Below are positions 8,365 through 14,236 of a stretch of 15,850 nt of DNA, one piece after another (positions within the stretch are counted from its first letter, which is position 1; every line of letters begins with the position of its first letter). The notes beneath the pieces are model-generated. The model was not told where the DNA came from. It was given only the letters and a program-made list of their open reading frames with translations, and did no database searches. Position numbers and translations under genes: made by a program. This stretch comes from an uncultured Bacteroidaceae bacterium (lineage in GTDB: Bacteria; Bacteroidota; Bacteroidia; Bacteroidales; Bacteroidaceae). The stretch is from NCBI GenBank assembly GCA_904502235.1, contig CAJGDP010000035.1:1-15850 (forward strand), read 5' to 3'.

Positions 8365-8397
8365 AAAAGTGTGTCATATGGATTGTGGCACACTTTT
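8365..8397 (+). terminator. Terminator after the Na+/Ca2+ exchanger
   Basis: A 12-bp stem with one G-T pair, AAAAGTGTGTCA (8365-8376) with TGGCACACTTTT (8386-8397), encloses a nine-base loop and ends in a T-run. It separates the exchanger from groES. Confidence 0.85.
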
Positions 8398-8413
8398 CGT
8401 TATAGTAATTATG
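8382..8413 (+). promoter_or_regulatory. Possible groESL promoter (weak)
   Basis: ATTG (8382-8385), 20 bases, then TAATTATG (8406-8413) is a one-mismatch-each version of TTTG-N19-21-TAnnTTTG. The -33 box falls inside the preceding terminator. No CIRCE inverted repeat is present in the 8331-8465 gap, so heat-shock control by HrcA is not supported here. Confidence 0.3.
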
Positions 8414-8465
8414 TGTGCAGTTGCAGCACCGTAAACGGAATCAATAATATAAAAACATTATAACT

Positions 8466-8738
8466 ATGAACATTAGACCATTGGCTGACAGAGTTCTTAT
8501 CCTGCCTCAGCCCGCAGAAGAGAAGACAATAGGCGGTATCATCATCCCTGATACTGCAAAGGAGAAACCATTGCAGGGAAAGGTTGTTGCAGTGGGTAAC
8601 GGTACAAAGGACGAGGAGATGCTGATAGCTGTAGGCGATACAGTGCTCTATGGCAAATATGCAGGTACAGAAATTGAGCACGAGGGTGAAAAATATCTCA
8701 TCATGCGTCAAAGCGACGTGCTTGCGATACTCGGATAA
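8466..8738 (+). CDS. groES: Co-chaperonin GroES
   Basis: A 90-residue Hsp10 that caps the GroEL ring in the cytoplasm during ATP-driven protein folding. The start NIRPLADRVLILP is the typical beta-strand opening. IGGIIIPDTAKEKP (22-35) is the mobile loop that binds GroEL, and the end YLIMRQSDVLAILG matches the family C-terminus. The length is standard. It is 33 bases upstream of groEL, forming the usual bicistronic operon. Confidence 0.98.
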   Translation: MNIRPLADRVLILPQPAEEKTIGGIIIPDTAKEKPLQGKVVAVGNGTKDEEMLIAVGDTVLYGKYAGTEIEHEGEKYLIMRQSDVLAILG

Positions 8739-8771
8739 TTTCAATTGTTGAACTAATTAAGAAATACAGAT

Positions 8772-10409
8772 ATGGCTAAAGAGATTCTATTCAATATGGA
8801 TGCTCGCGACCAGCTCAAGAAGGGTGTCGATGAGCTTGCAAATGCAGTAAAGGTTACACTCGGTCCTAAAGGTCGTAATGTAATCATCGAGAAGAAGTTC
8901 GGTGCTCCACACATCACAAAGGATGGTGTGTCAGTAGCAAAGGAGATTGAGTTGGCTGATGCATACATGAACACCGGTGCGCAGTTGGTGAAGTCGGTTG
9001 CTTCAAAGACAAACGACGATGCCGGTGACGGTACAACAACAGCAACATTGCTTGCACAGGCAATCATCACAGAGGGCTTGCGTAACGTAACTGCAGGTGC
9101 AAACCCTATGGATCTGAAGCGTGGTATCGACAAGGCCGTAACAAAGGTTGTCGAGTCGATAAAGGCGCAGAGCGAAGAGGTAGGCAACGACTACGACAAG
9201 ATTGAGCAGGTTGCTACTATCTCGGCAAACAACGATGCCGAAATTGGTAAGCTCATTGCCGATGCAATGCGTAAGGTTTCAAAGGATGGCGTCATCACCA
9301 TCGAGGAGGCTAAGAGCCGCGACACCACAATCGGTGTGGTTGAGGGTATGCAGTTCGACCGCGGTTACCTTTCGGCTTACTTCATCACTGATACCGAGAA
9401 GATGGAGTGCCAGATGGATAATCCATTCGTTCTTATCTATGACAAGAAGATTACCAATCTCAAGGATATGCTTCCAATTCTGGAGGCTGCAGTGCAGACC
9501 GGTCGTCCTTTGCTTATCATTGCCGAGGATGTAGAGAGCGAGGCTCTTACAACACTCGTTGTAAACCGATTGCGTTCACAGCTTAAAATCTGTGCTGTAA
9601 AGGCTCCCGGCTTCGGCGACCGTCGCAAGGATATGCTCGAGGATATTGCAACACTCACAGGCGGTATTGTAATCAGCGAAGAGAAGGGTATCAAGCTTGA
9701 GCAGGCTACACTCGAGATGCTCGGTACATGTAGCAAAATTACTGTAAGCAAGGACAATACAACCATTGTTGACGGTAACGGCGACAAGGAGGCTATTGCA
9801 CAGCGCGTTGCGCAGATCAAGGCTCAGATTGCTGCAACAAAGAGCGACTACGATAAGGAGAAGCTTCAGGAGCGTCTAGCAAAACTTGCAGGCGGTGTGG
9901 CAGTTCTCTATGTAGGTGCGGCTTCAGAGGTTGAGATGAAGGAGAAGAAAGACCGTGTTGACGATGCGCTTTGCGCAACACGTGCAGCAATTGAGGAGGG
10001 TATCGTTCCCGGTGGTGGCGTGGCATACATCCGCTCAATCGATTGTCTGGAGAACCTCGAGGCAGTGAATGCCGACGAAAAGACCGGTGTTGCCATTGTG
10101 AAACGTGCTATCGAAGAACCGCTCCGTCAGATTGTAGCCAATGCCGGCAAAGAGGGTGCTGTGGTAGTTCAGAAGGTTCGCGAAGGCGAGGGAGACTACG
10201 GTTACAATGCACGTACTGAAGTATATGAGAATCTCTTTGCGGCAGGTGTGGTTGACCCTGCTAAGGTAACACGTGTTGCTCTTGAGAATGCTGCATCAAT
10301 TGCAGGAATGTTCCTCACAACAGAGTGCGTTATCGTTGAAAAGAAAGATGATAAACCCGAAATGCCGATGGGTGCTCCCGGCATGGGCGGCATGGGCGGT
10401 ATGATGTAA
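8772..10409 (+). CDS. groEL: Chaperonin GroEL
   Basis: A 545-residue Hsp60 subunit of the tetradecameric folding chamber. Diagnostic elements are VKVTLGPKGRNV (26-37, nucleotide binding), NDDAGDGTTTAT (81-92, ATP phosphate/Mg2+ site), a full apical domain in the middle, IVPGGGVAY near residue 413-421, and a C-terminal tail rich in Gly-Gly-Met repeats (PGMGGMGGMM), as in most bacterial GroEL. No truncation, frameshift or odd residues were noticed. Codon use is even and GC-rich relative to the flanking accessory genes, as expected for a highly expressed gene. It is co-transcribed with groES and followed by a terminator. Confidence 0.99.
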   Translation: MAKEILFNMDARDQLKKGVDELANAVKVTLGPKGRNVIIEKKFGAPHITKDGVSVAKEIELADAYMNTGAQLVKSVASKTNDDAGDGTTTATLLAQAIITEGLRNVTAGANPMDLKRGIDKAVTKVVESIKAQSEEVGNDYDKIEQVATISANNDAEIGKLIADAMRKVSKDGVITIEEAKSRDTTIGVVEGMQFDRGYLSAYFITDTEKMECQMDNPFVLIYDKKITNLKDMLPILEAAVQTGRPLLIIAEDVESEALTTLVVNRLRSQLKICAVKAPGFGDRRKDMLEDIATLTGGIVISEEKGIKLEQATLEMLGTCSKITVSKDNTTIVDGNGDKEAIAQRVAQIKAQIAATKSDYDKEKLQERLAKLAGGVAVLYVGAASEVEMKEKKDRVDDALCATRAAIEEGIVPGGGVAYIRSIDCLENLEAVNADEKTGVAIVKRAIEEPLRQIVANAGKEGAVVVQKVREGEGDYGYNARTEVYENLFAAGVVDPAKVTRVALENAASIAGMFLTTECVIVEKKDDKPEMPMGAPGMGGMGGMM

Positions 10410-10432
10410 TGATTGTCAATAATATAAGGTTG

Positions 10433-10461
10433 AAGGAGTTGGGCTTGTTCCAACTCCTTTT
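10433..10461 (+). terminator. Terminator of groES-groEL
   Basis: A perfect 10-bp stem, AAGGAGTTGG (10433-10442) with CCAACTCCTT (10450-10459), has a seven-base loop and a following TT. It sits 23 bases after the groEL stop. Confidence 0.85.
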
Positions 10462-10470
10462 GCTATATAT

Positions 10471-10508
10471 AAAAATGAGAAGAACGGGCAGAGATTTCCG
10501 TTCTTCTC
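10471..10508 (-). terminator. Terminator of the small HTH gene
   Basis: Read on the minus strand, GAGAAGAACGG (10508-10498) pairs perfectly with CCGTTCTTCTC (10487-10477) around a ten-base loop, then ATTTTTATAT follows. It ends the HTH gene and lies back to back with the groEL terminator. Confidence 0.85.
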
Positions 10509-10545
10509 GTAACAAGCTATCAATTCCGAAATATTGAGAACCTGT

Positions 10546-10758
10546 TTAGTCTTGGATATTGATATCTTCGCTGTAGTATTTGAAGAAATCGTGTTTAAGT
10601 ATTTCTGAAATTTTTGTCAGCAGCATTGTGTCAATACTTTCGCGCTTGAAGATGCTGTAGATATTTGTCCTGTCACAGCACAACTGCTTCGCAAGCCAGG
10701 ATGCTGATAATCCCTGCTCGTCGAACTTTTTCTTAATGATATTTCCGATATGTATCAT
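10546..10758 (-). CDS. Small XRE/Cro-type helix-turn-helix regulator
   Basis: A 70-residue protein that is little more than one DNA-binding domain. After MIHIGNIIKKKFDEQGLS comes a Cro/C1-type HTH: helix 2 is SASWLAKQLCCDRTN (18-32) and the recognition helix follows as IYSIFKRES (33-41). The hydrophobic helix LLTKISEILKHDFFKYY completes the fold. This compact form is common in Bacteroidetes. It has a perfect promoter, its own terminator, and is divergent from the four-gene operon with the ART and NADAR genes, so it is a reasonable candidate to control that operon and itself; that link is inference. The ligand or signal is unknown. Confidence 0.85.
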   Translation of the reverse strand: MIHIGNIIKKKFDEQGLSASWLAKQLCCDRTNIYSIFKRESIDTMLLTKISEILKHDFFKYYSEDINIQD

Positions 10759-10801
10759 AATAATGTTGTGTTGATTTTGGAATCTGTTTCCTTATTTTCA
10801 G

Positions 10802-10832
10802 CAAATGTATAGCAATGTGAAATTTTTGCAAA
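10802..10832 (-). promoter_or_regulatory. Promoter of the HTH gene (perfect consensus)
   Basis: On the minus strand TTTG (10832-10829), exactly 19 bases, then TACATTTG (10809-10802) fits TTTG-N19-21-TAnnTTTG at every specified position. The HTH start codon lies 43 bases downstream of the -7 box. Confidence 0.82.
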
Positions 10833-10839
10833 GCATTTT

Positions 10840-10847
10840 GCGTTATA
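10840..10847. promoter_or_regulatory. GCGTTATA motif copy 1, candidate operator
   Basis: GCGTTATA lies 7 bases outside the -33 box of the HTH promoter. The same octamer recurs at 10911-10918 next to the opposite promoter. The arrangement suggests regulator binding sites, but this is untested inference. Confidence 0.35.
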
Positions 10848-10910
10848 ATAATTCTACAACATATTGGAAATAAGCATGATAAATACCATATAATTTTCTG
10901 TTGTGCTAAT

Positions 10911-10925
10911 GCGTTATACGTATAA
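10911..10925. promoter_or_regulatory. GCGTTATA copy 2 with perfect 12-bp palindrome, candidate operator
   Basis: TTATACGTATAA (10914-10925) is a perfect palindrome ending 5 bases before the -33 box of the operon promoter, and it overlaps the second GCGTTATA. It is a plausible site for the dimeric HTH protein encoded next door. Confidence 0.45.
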
Positions 10926-10930
10926 GGGAT

Positions 10931-10961
10931 TTCGTTTCGGTGGCGTATTGAGTTACTTTTG
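10931..10961 (+). promoter_or_regulatory. Promoter of the four-gene ART-NADAR operon
   Basis: TTCG (10931-10934), 19 bases, then TACTTTTG (10954-10961). The -7 box is a perfect TAnnTTTG and the -33 box has one mismatch. The first ATG is at 10983, about 21 bases after the -7 box. The long A-run (10963-10972) would fall at or just after the transcription start. Confidence 0.75.
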
Positions 10962-10982
10962 CAAAAAAAAAACAGTAACATT

Positions 10983-11510
10983 ATGGGAAAAATTAATTTG
11001 ATTGTATTGTGTTTGGCTCTCTTCTTGTTTTCAAGAGCTTTGTCGTATCTAATCTTTTATCTTGATTTGTACAGATGGCGAGATAAGGAGTGTATTGAGC
11101 GTATTGTAAAACAGCAGAAAGCTGTAGATATGATGAACGGTTCATATCATCTGTTTGCTTTGATTGTGAATGTCCTGCTTGTTTTAAATGGCTTCCTCTT
11201 TTTGTTTAAGGTAGATTGTCTGCCTGTGGTTGCTTTGGTCTCGTTGCTTGTGATAACAGTTGCTTATACGCTGTTCATCCTGTTTAAGGTAAGAATGCAG
11301 GTAAAGTATAAATTACATAATTTCTATGTCGATATGATATGCTACCGTTCAGAGCAGGAGGTGGTAACTGCAGATAACGATTTTGAGGTGAGTTTTATAA
11401 GAGGATATCAAAGAAATATGAAACATAAACATTTTATGAATCTCTGGTATATAATCTCTTTTGTTTTACTTATATTTGTGTATTGGGGTAAGATTGGAAT
11501 GTATATCTGA
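10983..11510 (+). CDS. Small four-helix membrane protein, unknown function
   Basis: I do not recognise the family. The ATG at 10983 is preferred because an in-frame TTG at 10959 lies inside the -7 box and cannot be translated from this promoter. The 175-residue product has four hydrophobic segments, about 5-28, 56-76, 79-102 and 152-170, so it is an inner-membrane protein with short ends and a charged 45-residue loop (103-150) before the last helix. By the positive-inside rule this Lys/Arg-rich loop is likely cytoplasmic. It is the first gene of the operon, 27 bases before the acidic-protein gene. No catalytic motif is visible. A role as membrane partner, sensor or effector of the ART-NADAR module is only a guess. 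Confidence 0.72.
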   Translation: MGKINLIVLCLALFLFSRALSYLIFYLDLYRWRDKECIERIVKQQKAVDMMNGSYHLFALIVNVLLVLNGFLFLFKVDCLPVVALVSLLVITVAYTLFILFKVRMQVKYKLHNFYVDMICYRSEQEVVTADNDFEVSFIRGYQRNMKHKHFMNLWYIISFVLLIFVYWGKIGMYI

Positions 11511-11537
11511 TTTTCTTATCAAAAAAATAGATTGGAT

Positions 11538-12137
11538 ATGGCAAGTGTTTCTGTAAAAATGAGTGCTTTTTATGGCTATTCATGTATGGGAATGGCGCAT
11601 GGCAGTGAAAAGTCTTTTTGTTTGGAGGTTACCGACAGGGAATTTGAAAGCCTGAAAAAATTGGGCAAGAAGTCTGTTGCTCGCAGCACTGTGGTAGATG
11701 CCATCGAAAATGGCGACGAATCGTTGTCGGCGATGCATGAACGTCTGGAAGAGGCGGGTTTGGATATGGTGGAGGAGTATTGGCTTTTTGAGGCTTACAA
11801 CGAGTTTTTGGAAGAGAGTCTTTTAGATGCCATGCAAAAAGATATAGAAGAAGGTCTGTATGAAGTTCCTATCTTATTCGAGAGTTTTGTGGCAGATTTG
11901 AAGAGGGGCGATATTGATTTTTACGGGCTCAAATTCGGTTATTTTGATGATATTGATGATGGGTTTGATTACGACGATGACGAGGCTTTGGAAGGGAAAT
12001 ATGAATCGTACATTCTGAACGCATACTACGATTGGGTATGTGAGCATTCTCACTATTTTATTGCTGACAGGGTAGGAGTGTCACTCGAATCATGCTGGGA
12101 AGATGAGGTGGACTATGAGATAAAATTTAGCAAATAA
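11538..12137 (+). CDS. Highly acidic cytoplasmic protein, unknown function
   Basis: I do not recognise this 199-residue protein. An in-frame TTG lies at 11532, but ATG 11538 (MASVSVKMSAFYGYSCMGMA) is the better start. It has no membrane segment or signal peptide. The N-terminus is beta-prone with SVSVKMSAFYGYS; a helical, Glu-rich middle follows (DREFESLKKLGKK 33-45, MHERLEEAGLDMVEEYWLFE 66-85), then an extremely acidic stretch DDIDDGFDYDDDEALEG (137-153) and a Tyr/Trp-rich end. Such charge could mimic nucleic acid or bind a basic partner, which is speculation. It is second in the operon, with 9 bases to the ART gene, so it is probably made together with the ART and NADAR proteins and may be their substrate, inhibitor or specificity subunit. 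Confidence 0.72.
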   Translation: MASVSVKMSAFYGYSCMGMAHGSEKSFCLEVTDREFESLKKLGKKSVARSTVVDAIENGDESLSAMHERLEEAGLDMVEEYWLFEAYNEFLEESLLDAMQKDIEEGLYEVPILFESFVADLKRGDIDFYGLKFGYFDDIDDGFDYDDDEALEGKYESYILNAYYDWVCEHSHYFIADRVGVSLESCWEDEVDYEIKFSK

Positions 12138-12146
12138 TTTACGGTT

Positions 12147-12752
12147 ATGGGGAAAAAGGAGATTTTCTATCACGGAACATGTAGGTTGTTCGACAAATTC
12201 AGCCTTTCGCATCTTGGCGAGGGCGAGGGAAAATCAAAGTATGGTCGGGCAATATATTTGACTTCGAGCTATGCTACGGCGGCTCTTTATGCATCAAAGG
12301 CAGCCAAGGCAAATGGGGTTGACACCTGTTATGTATATACTGTTGAAGTTCCGGAATTGACCGAGGCTAATCATTTGTTCTCGTGCAAGCCTGTTGTACC
12401 GGTAGTTGTTGAGCGTGCTGAAGCTGCAATAAATGAGAATGTTCCCGATGAAGCCAAGGTTCTTGGAAAGTATTTCCGTAAATATCTTGGTAATCTGCTT
12501 ACAGGACAACGTCGTACTGTAAAACAGATGATTGGTAAGGCTGATGCAGTGGCCGAAGATGCTGTGGCAGGATTCCTGAATAGTATAGGCGTGTTTTATC
12601 TTGCATGGCCACATGCTCAGACTAAACCCGACGGCGATACCAATCGCGCTCTACTCAACGAAGCGTATATCGACATTGTCAAGATAGAACAGGTTGATGT
12701 TGATGCGAAAAACAAACTTATTAACGGTTCACAAAGAGAAGTTCAATTATGA
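12147..12752 (+). CDS. Putative ADP-ribosyltransferase (H-Y-E type ART fold)
   Basis: A 201-residue soluble protein that I read as an ADP-ribosyltransferase-like enzyme, taking ADP-ribose from NAD+ and attaching it to a target. Three motifs of the H-Y-E branch occur in order and at suitable spacing: FYHGT (7-11, His9 for NAD ribose), GRAIYLTSSYATAALYA (33-49, with Tyr37 stacking on nicotinamide) and LLNEAYIDIVKI (169-180, Glu172 as candidate catalytic acid). A helical insert of about 75 residues (75-148) separates motifs 2 and 3. It is not the classic DarT layout. There is no signal peptide, so it acts in the cytoplasm. Its TGA overlaps the NADAR ATG (ATGA, 12749-12752), implying coupled translation. 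The fold call comes from motifs only; the target (DNA, RNA, protein) is unknown. Confidence 0.65.
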   Translation: MGKKEIFYHGTCRLFDKFSLSHLGEGEGKSKYGRAIYLTSSYATAALYASKAAKANGVDTCYVYTVEVPELTEANHLFSCKPVVPVVVERAEAAINENVPDEAKVLGKYFRKYLGNLLTGQRRTVKQMIGKADAVAEDAVAGFLNSIGVFYLAWPHAQTKPDGDTNRALLNEAYIDIVKIEQVDVDAKNKLINGSQREVQL

Positions 12753-13357
12753 GTCAAAATAGTACAGCTGACATTATAAAGGAATATTATCCGCAGTATT
12801 ATGGCAAACCTACTTATCCTGCCGACAGATGTGTAACCATTCATAAGGTTAAGGATGAGTGGGGCATTTTCTGTAATTTTGCACGGACTCCTCTTGTTGT
12901 AGATGGCGTTACGTTCAAGAGTAGCGAGGAGTTGTTCCAGTATATGAAATTCAAGGATGCAACCATTGTTGAACGTATAGCAAAGGGGGTAACCCGCAAT
13001 AACAAGGTTTGCCATGAAATCAAGCGCACTGTAAAGAGTTATGAAAAGGAGCATCAACGCGACGACTGGAGTCGCATACGCTTTGAAGCAATGAAGTTCT
13101 GCCTGCAGACAAAGTATGAGCAGAGCGAGGAGTTCCGTTCTATGTTGCAGAAGAGCGTTGGTTTTTATATTGTGGAGGACCAGACAACATTTCGCAGTAA
13201 GAAAGCCGATACGTGGGGTGTAAAACTCGATGGCGATAATTTTGTGGGACCGAATATGCTTGGCAAGCTTCTTATGGAATTGCGCGATAACGGCAAACTG
13301 GAATACTCTCTGCCTGATGATGCCTTTGACTTTATACAGGTTTTAAAAAGTCTGTAA
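12749..13357 (+). CDS. NADAR-family protein (YbiA/DUF1768-like)
   Basis: A 202-residue member of the NADAR family, whose members cleave N-glycosidic bonds: YbiA acts on riboflavin intermediates, and some NADARs are reported to remove ADP-ribose from guanine modified by DarT1-type toxins. Family landmarks are present in order: FCNFARTPLVVDGVTFKSSEE (41-61; E60 aligns with the conserved Glu of the ExxFQ motif), ELFQYMKFKD (61-70), the DDWSRIRFEAMKFCLQTKY block (105-123), then IVEDQTTFRSKKADTWGVKL (141-160; E143 and W156) and GPNMLGKLLMELR (167-179). Roughly 35 extra residues precede the domain. It is the last gene of the operon, overlapping the ART stop, so the likely role is reversing or detoxifying the ART product; this pairing is inference, the family call is strong. 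Confidence 0.9.
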   Translation: MSQNSTADIIKEYYPQYYGKPTYPADRCVTIHKVKDEWGIFCNFARTPLVVDGVTFKSSEELFQYMKFKDATIVERIAKGVTRNNKVCHEIKRTVKSYEKEHQRDDWSRIRFEAMKFCLQTKYEQSEEFRSMLQKSVGFYIVEDQTTFRSKKADTWGVKLDGDNFVGPNMLGKLLMELRDNGKLEYSLPDDAFDFIQVLKSL

Positions 13358-13375
13358 CGAGACTTTAAAATAAAT

Positions 13376-13423
13376 TGTGTCTGTAAAATTATTATTAATT
13401 CTTTACATGACACACTTTGTTTT
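13376..13423 (+). terminator. Terminator of the ART-NADAR operon
   Basis: TGTGTC-TGTAAA (13376-13387) pairs with TTTACA-T-GACACA (13402-13414), a 12-bp stem with one bulged T, followed by CTTTGTTTT. It starts 18 bases after the NADAR stop. Confidence 0.7.
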
Positions 13424-13615
13424 ATAGTCTATTTTCCGGACGGTGTCGGACATCGTCACAAAACCGTCGCAAAAATAGTCGTTTTTGGGAGTTTTTATAG
13501 TAAAAATAAGGGTAAATTAACTAATACCGTCACAAGAAAAATTGAGCCTTAATTGCAACTTTTGTTAGGGTAGAAGTGTTTGTGTTTACATTTTGCAGGC
13601 ATTGAATATAGAAAC
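13424..13615. other. Gene-free stretch with CGTCRCAA-type repeats
   Basis: No coding region is visible. Three related words occur in the same direction: CGTCACAAAA (13454-13463), CCGTCGCAAAAA (13464-13475) and CCGTCACAAGAAAAA (13527-13541). CTATTTT and AAAATAG also face each other around 13430-13477. The cause is unknown; protein-binding sites or a recombination scar are possible. Confidence 0.4.
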
Positions 13616-13663
13616 AGAAAAGAGAGTCACCCTAAAAGGATAACTCTCCGTAAAGTATTCTAA
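13616..13663 (-). terminator. Terminator downstream of the GGGtGRT remnant (repeat copy 1)
   Basis: On the minus strand GAGAGT (13648-13643) pairs with ACTCTC (13627-13622) and is followed by TTTTCTGTTTC. The segment AACTCTCCGTAAAGTATT (13642-13659) is 16/18 identical to 14229-14246, so the terminator region is itself a repeat shared with the hydrolase terminator. Confidence 0.65.
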
Positions 13664-13674
13664 ATCAATAAGAA

Positions 13675-13911
13675 TTACTTGCTCAATGCACCTGCGATAT
13701 CCACTGCGATAGCAACAGTAGCACCAACCATTGGGTTGTTGCCTTTGGCGAGTAATGGCTGCATTCGTTGTGAATGTAAGTAAACTTACATTCACTCATT
13801 TGCACATTACTTGCCCGATACCGAGGAAGCCCATCATCTCAACGTGTGCTGAAACTGAAGAAGAACCTGCGAACTGAGCGTCTGAGTGCATACGGCCCAT
13901 TGTATCGGTCA
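13675..13911 (-). pseudogene. Broken duplicate of the GGGtGRT gene 3' end
   Basis: This is a second copy of the C-terminal coding end found at 15664-15827. Only about five of 164 aligned bases differ, apart from a 73-base net insertion. Read on the minus strand it gives TDTMGRMHSDAQFAGSSS and VSAHVEMMGFLGIG, then runs into the insertion and stops at a TGA after GQVMCK; beyond it NNPMVGATVAIAVDIAGALSK with the native TAA stop remains. The remnant lacks everything upstream of TDTMGRM and has a Pro-to-Ser change (VPAH to VSAH). It retains a downstream terminator. No start or function is expected. It most likely arose by duplication of the gene end during a rearrangement that also placed the hydrolase gene between the copies. 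Confidence 0.9.
13675..13911. repeat. Direct repeat copy A (partner 15664-15827)
   Basis: Same orientation as copy B and about 97% identical outside the inserted palindrome. The copies lie 1,989 bases apart (start to start) and flank the secreted hydrolase gene. Homology begins at or a few bases before the stop codon and ends abruptly at 13911, where an inverted-repeat segment begins. Confidence 0.9.
13747..13815. mobile_element. 69-nt palindromic insertion (MITE/REP-like)
   Basis: Copy B lacks this segment, so it is an insertion into copy A. The centre is a perfect 12-bp inverted repeat, GTGAATGTAAGT (13770-13781) with ACTTACATTCAC (13784-13795), around AA. The outer ends GGCGAGTAATG (13747-13757) and CATTACTTGCC (13805-13815) are inverted repeats with one mismatch. 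TTGCC occurs at both junctions (13739-13743 and 13811-13815) and may be a target duplication or part of the element; exact borders are unresolved within a few bases. Confidence 0.65.
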
Positions 13912-13994
13912 GTCTTTCAAAGCATTATGGTAGAAATTAATTGTTCTCCTGTAACTTTTTGTATTACAGACTATTTATGATTATTTGAAAGGAC
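13912..13994. repeat. 83-nt segment bounded by imperfect inverted repeats
   Basis: GTCTTTCAAA (13912-13921) and TTTGAAAGGAC (13984-13994) are inverted copies differing by one base insertion. The left end is exactly where homology of copy A to the GGGtGRT gene stops. Inside lies a further small hairpin, CTGTAA with TTACAG, around 13949-13969. It codes for nothing visible. Confidence 0.45.
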
Positions 13995-14208
13995 GCTGTG
14001 ATGCAAAAGTACTAAAAATGTCCCCTTGAATCCTTATTTATGAAAATAGTAAACAATTACATAAATTATTCTTATTATGATAGACAATAAAGGAACAATA
14101 GAAGTTACTCCCGGAGTCCTTTTGTGTACAAAATACTTAAATAGGTTTTTGGTGGTCTTAAACGAACTCTTAATCACAAACACAGTTGTCCAAACAAACC
14201 AACAAAAT
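13995..14208. other. Gene-free A+T-rich gap
   Basis: No convincing gene is present. The minus strand has a perfect -7 word TACTTTTG (14011-14004) without a -33 partner; it would drive transcription into the GGGtGRT remnant and could be a leftover promoter. A 49-codon plus-strand frame (14077-14226) exists but runs into the hydrolase terminator. Confidence 0.4.
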
Positions 14209-14236
14209 AGAGAGCCGTTTCTTTGAACAACTCTCT
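14200..14236 (-). terminator. Terminator of the secreted hydrolase gene (repeat copy 2)
   Basis: On the minus strand AGAGAGTTGTT (14236-14226) pairs, with two G-T pairs, with AAACGGCTCTCT down to 14209, followed by ATTTTGTT. It lies about 70 bases after the hydrolase stop and shares sequence with the terminator at 13616-13663. Confidence 0.7.

Noticed and set aside
8331..8465. Search for a CIRCE heat-shock operator upstream of groES
   Set aside because: Neither TTAGCACTC nor its inverted partner is present; the only inverted repeat is the terminator of the preceding gene.
10959..10982. Upstream TTG start for the membrane protein
   Set aside because: The TTG overlaps the -7 promoter box and so would not be in the transcript; ATG 10983 also places the first hydrophobic helix directly at the N-terminus.
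12147..12752. Calling the ART gene DarT
   Set aside because: The motif layout (FYHGT, then GRAIYLTSSYATAALYA, then NEAYIDI) fits general H-Y-E ADP-ribosyltransferases rather than the DarT signature, so no gene symbol is given.
13430..13560. CRISPR-like array from the repeated CGTCRCAA words
   Set aside because: The words are too short, irregularly spaced and without uniform spacers, and no cas gene is present.
13586..13795. Minus-strand 69-codon open frame across the remnant
   Set aside because: It begins inside the inserted palindrome and reads the GGGtGRT remnant in the wrong frame, so it is a by-product of the insertion.
14077..14226. Plus-strand 49-codon frame starting ATGATAGACAAT
   Set aside because: No promoter is visible, it overlaps the opposite-strand hydrolase terminator at its end, and I recognise no homology. 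It is probably chance.
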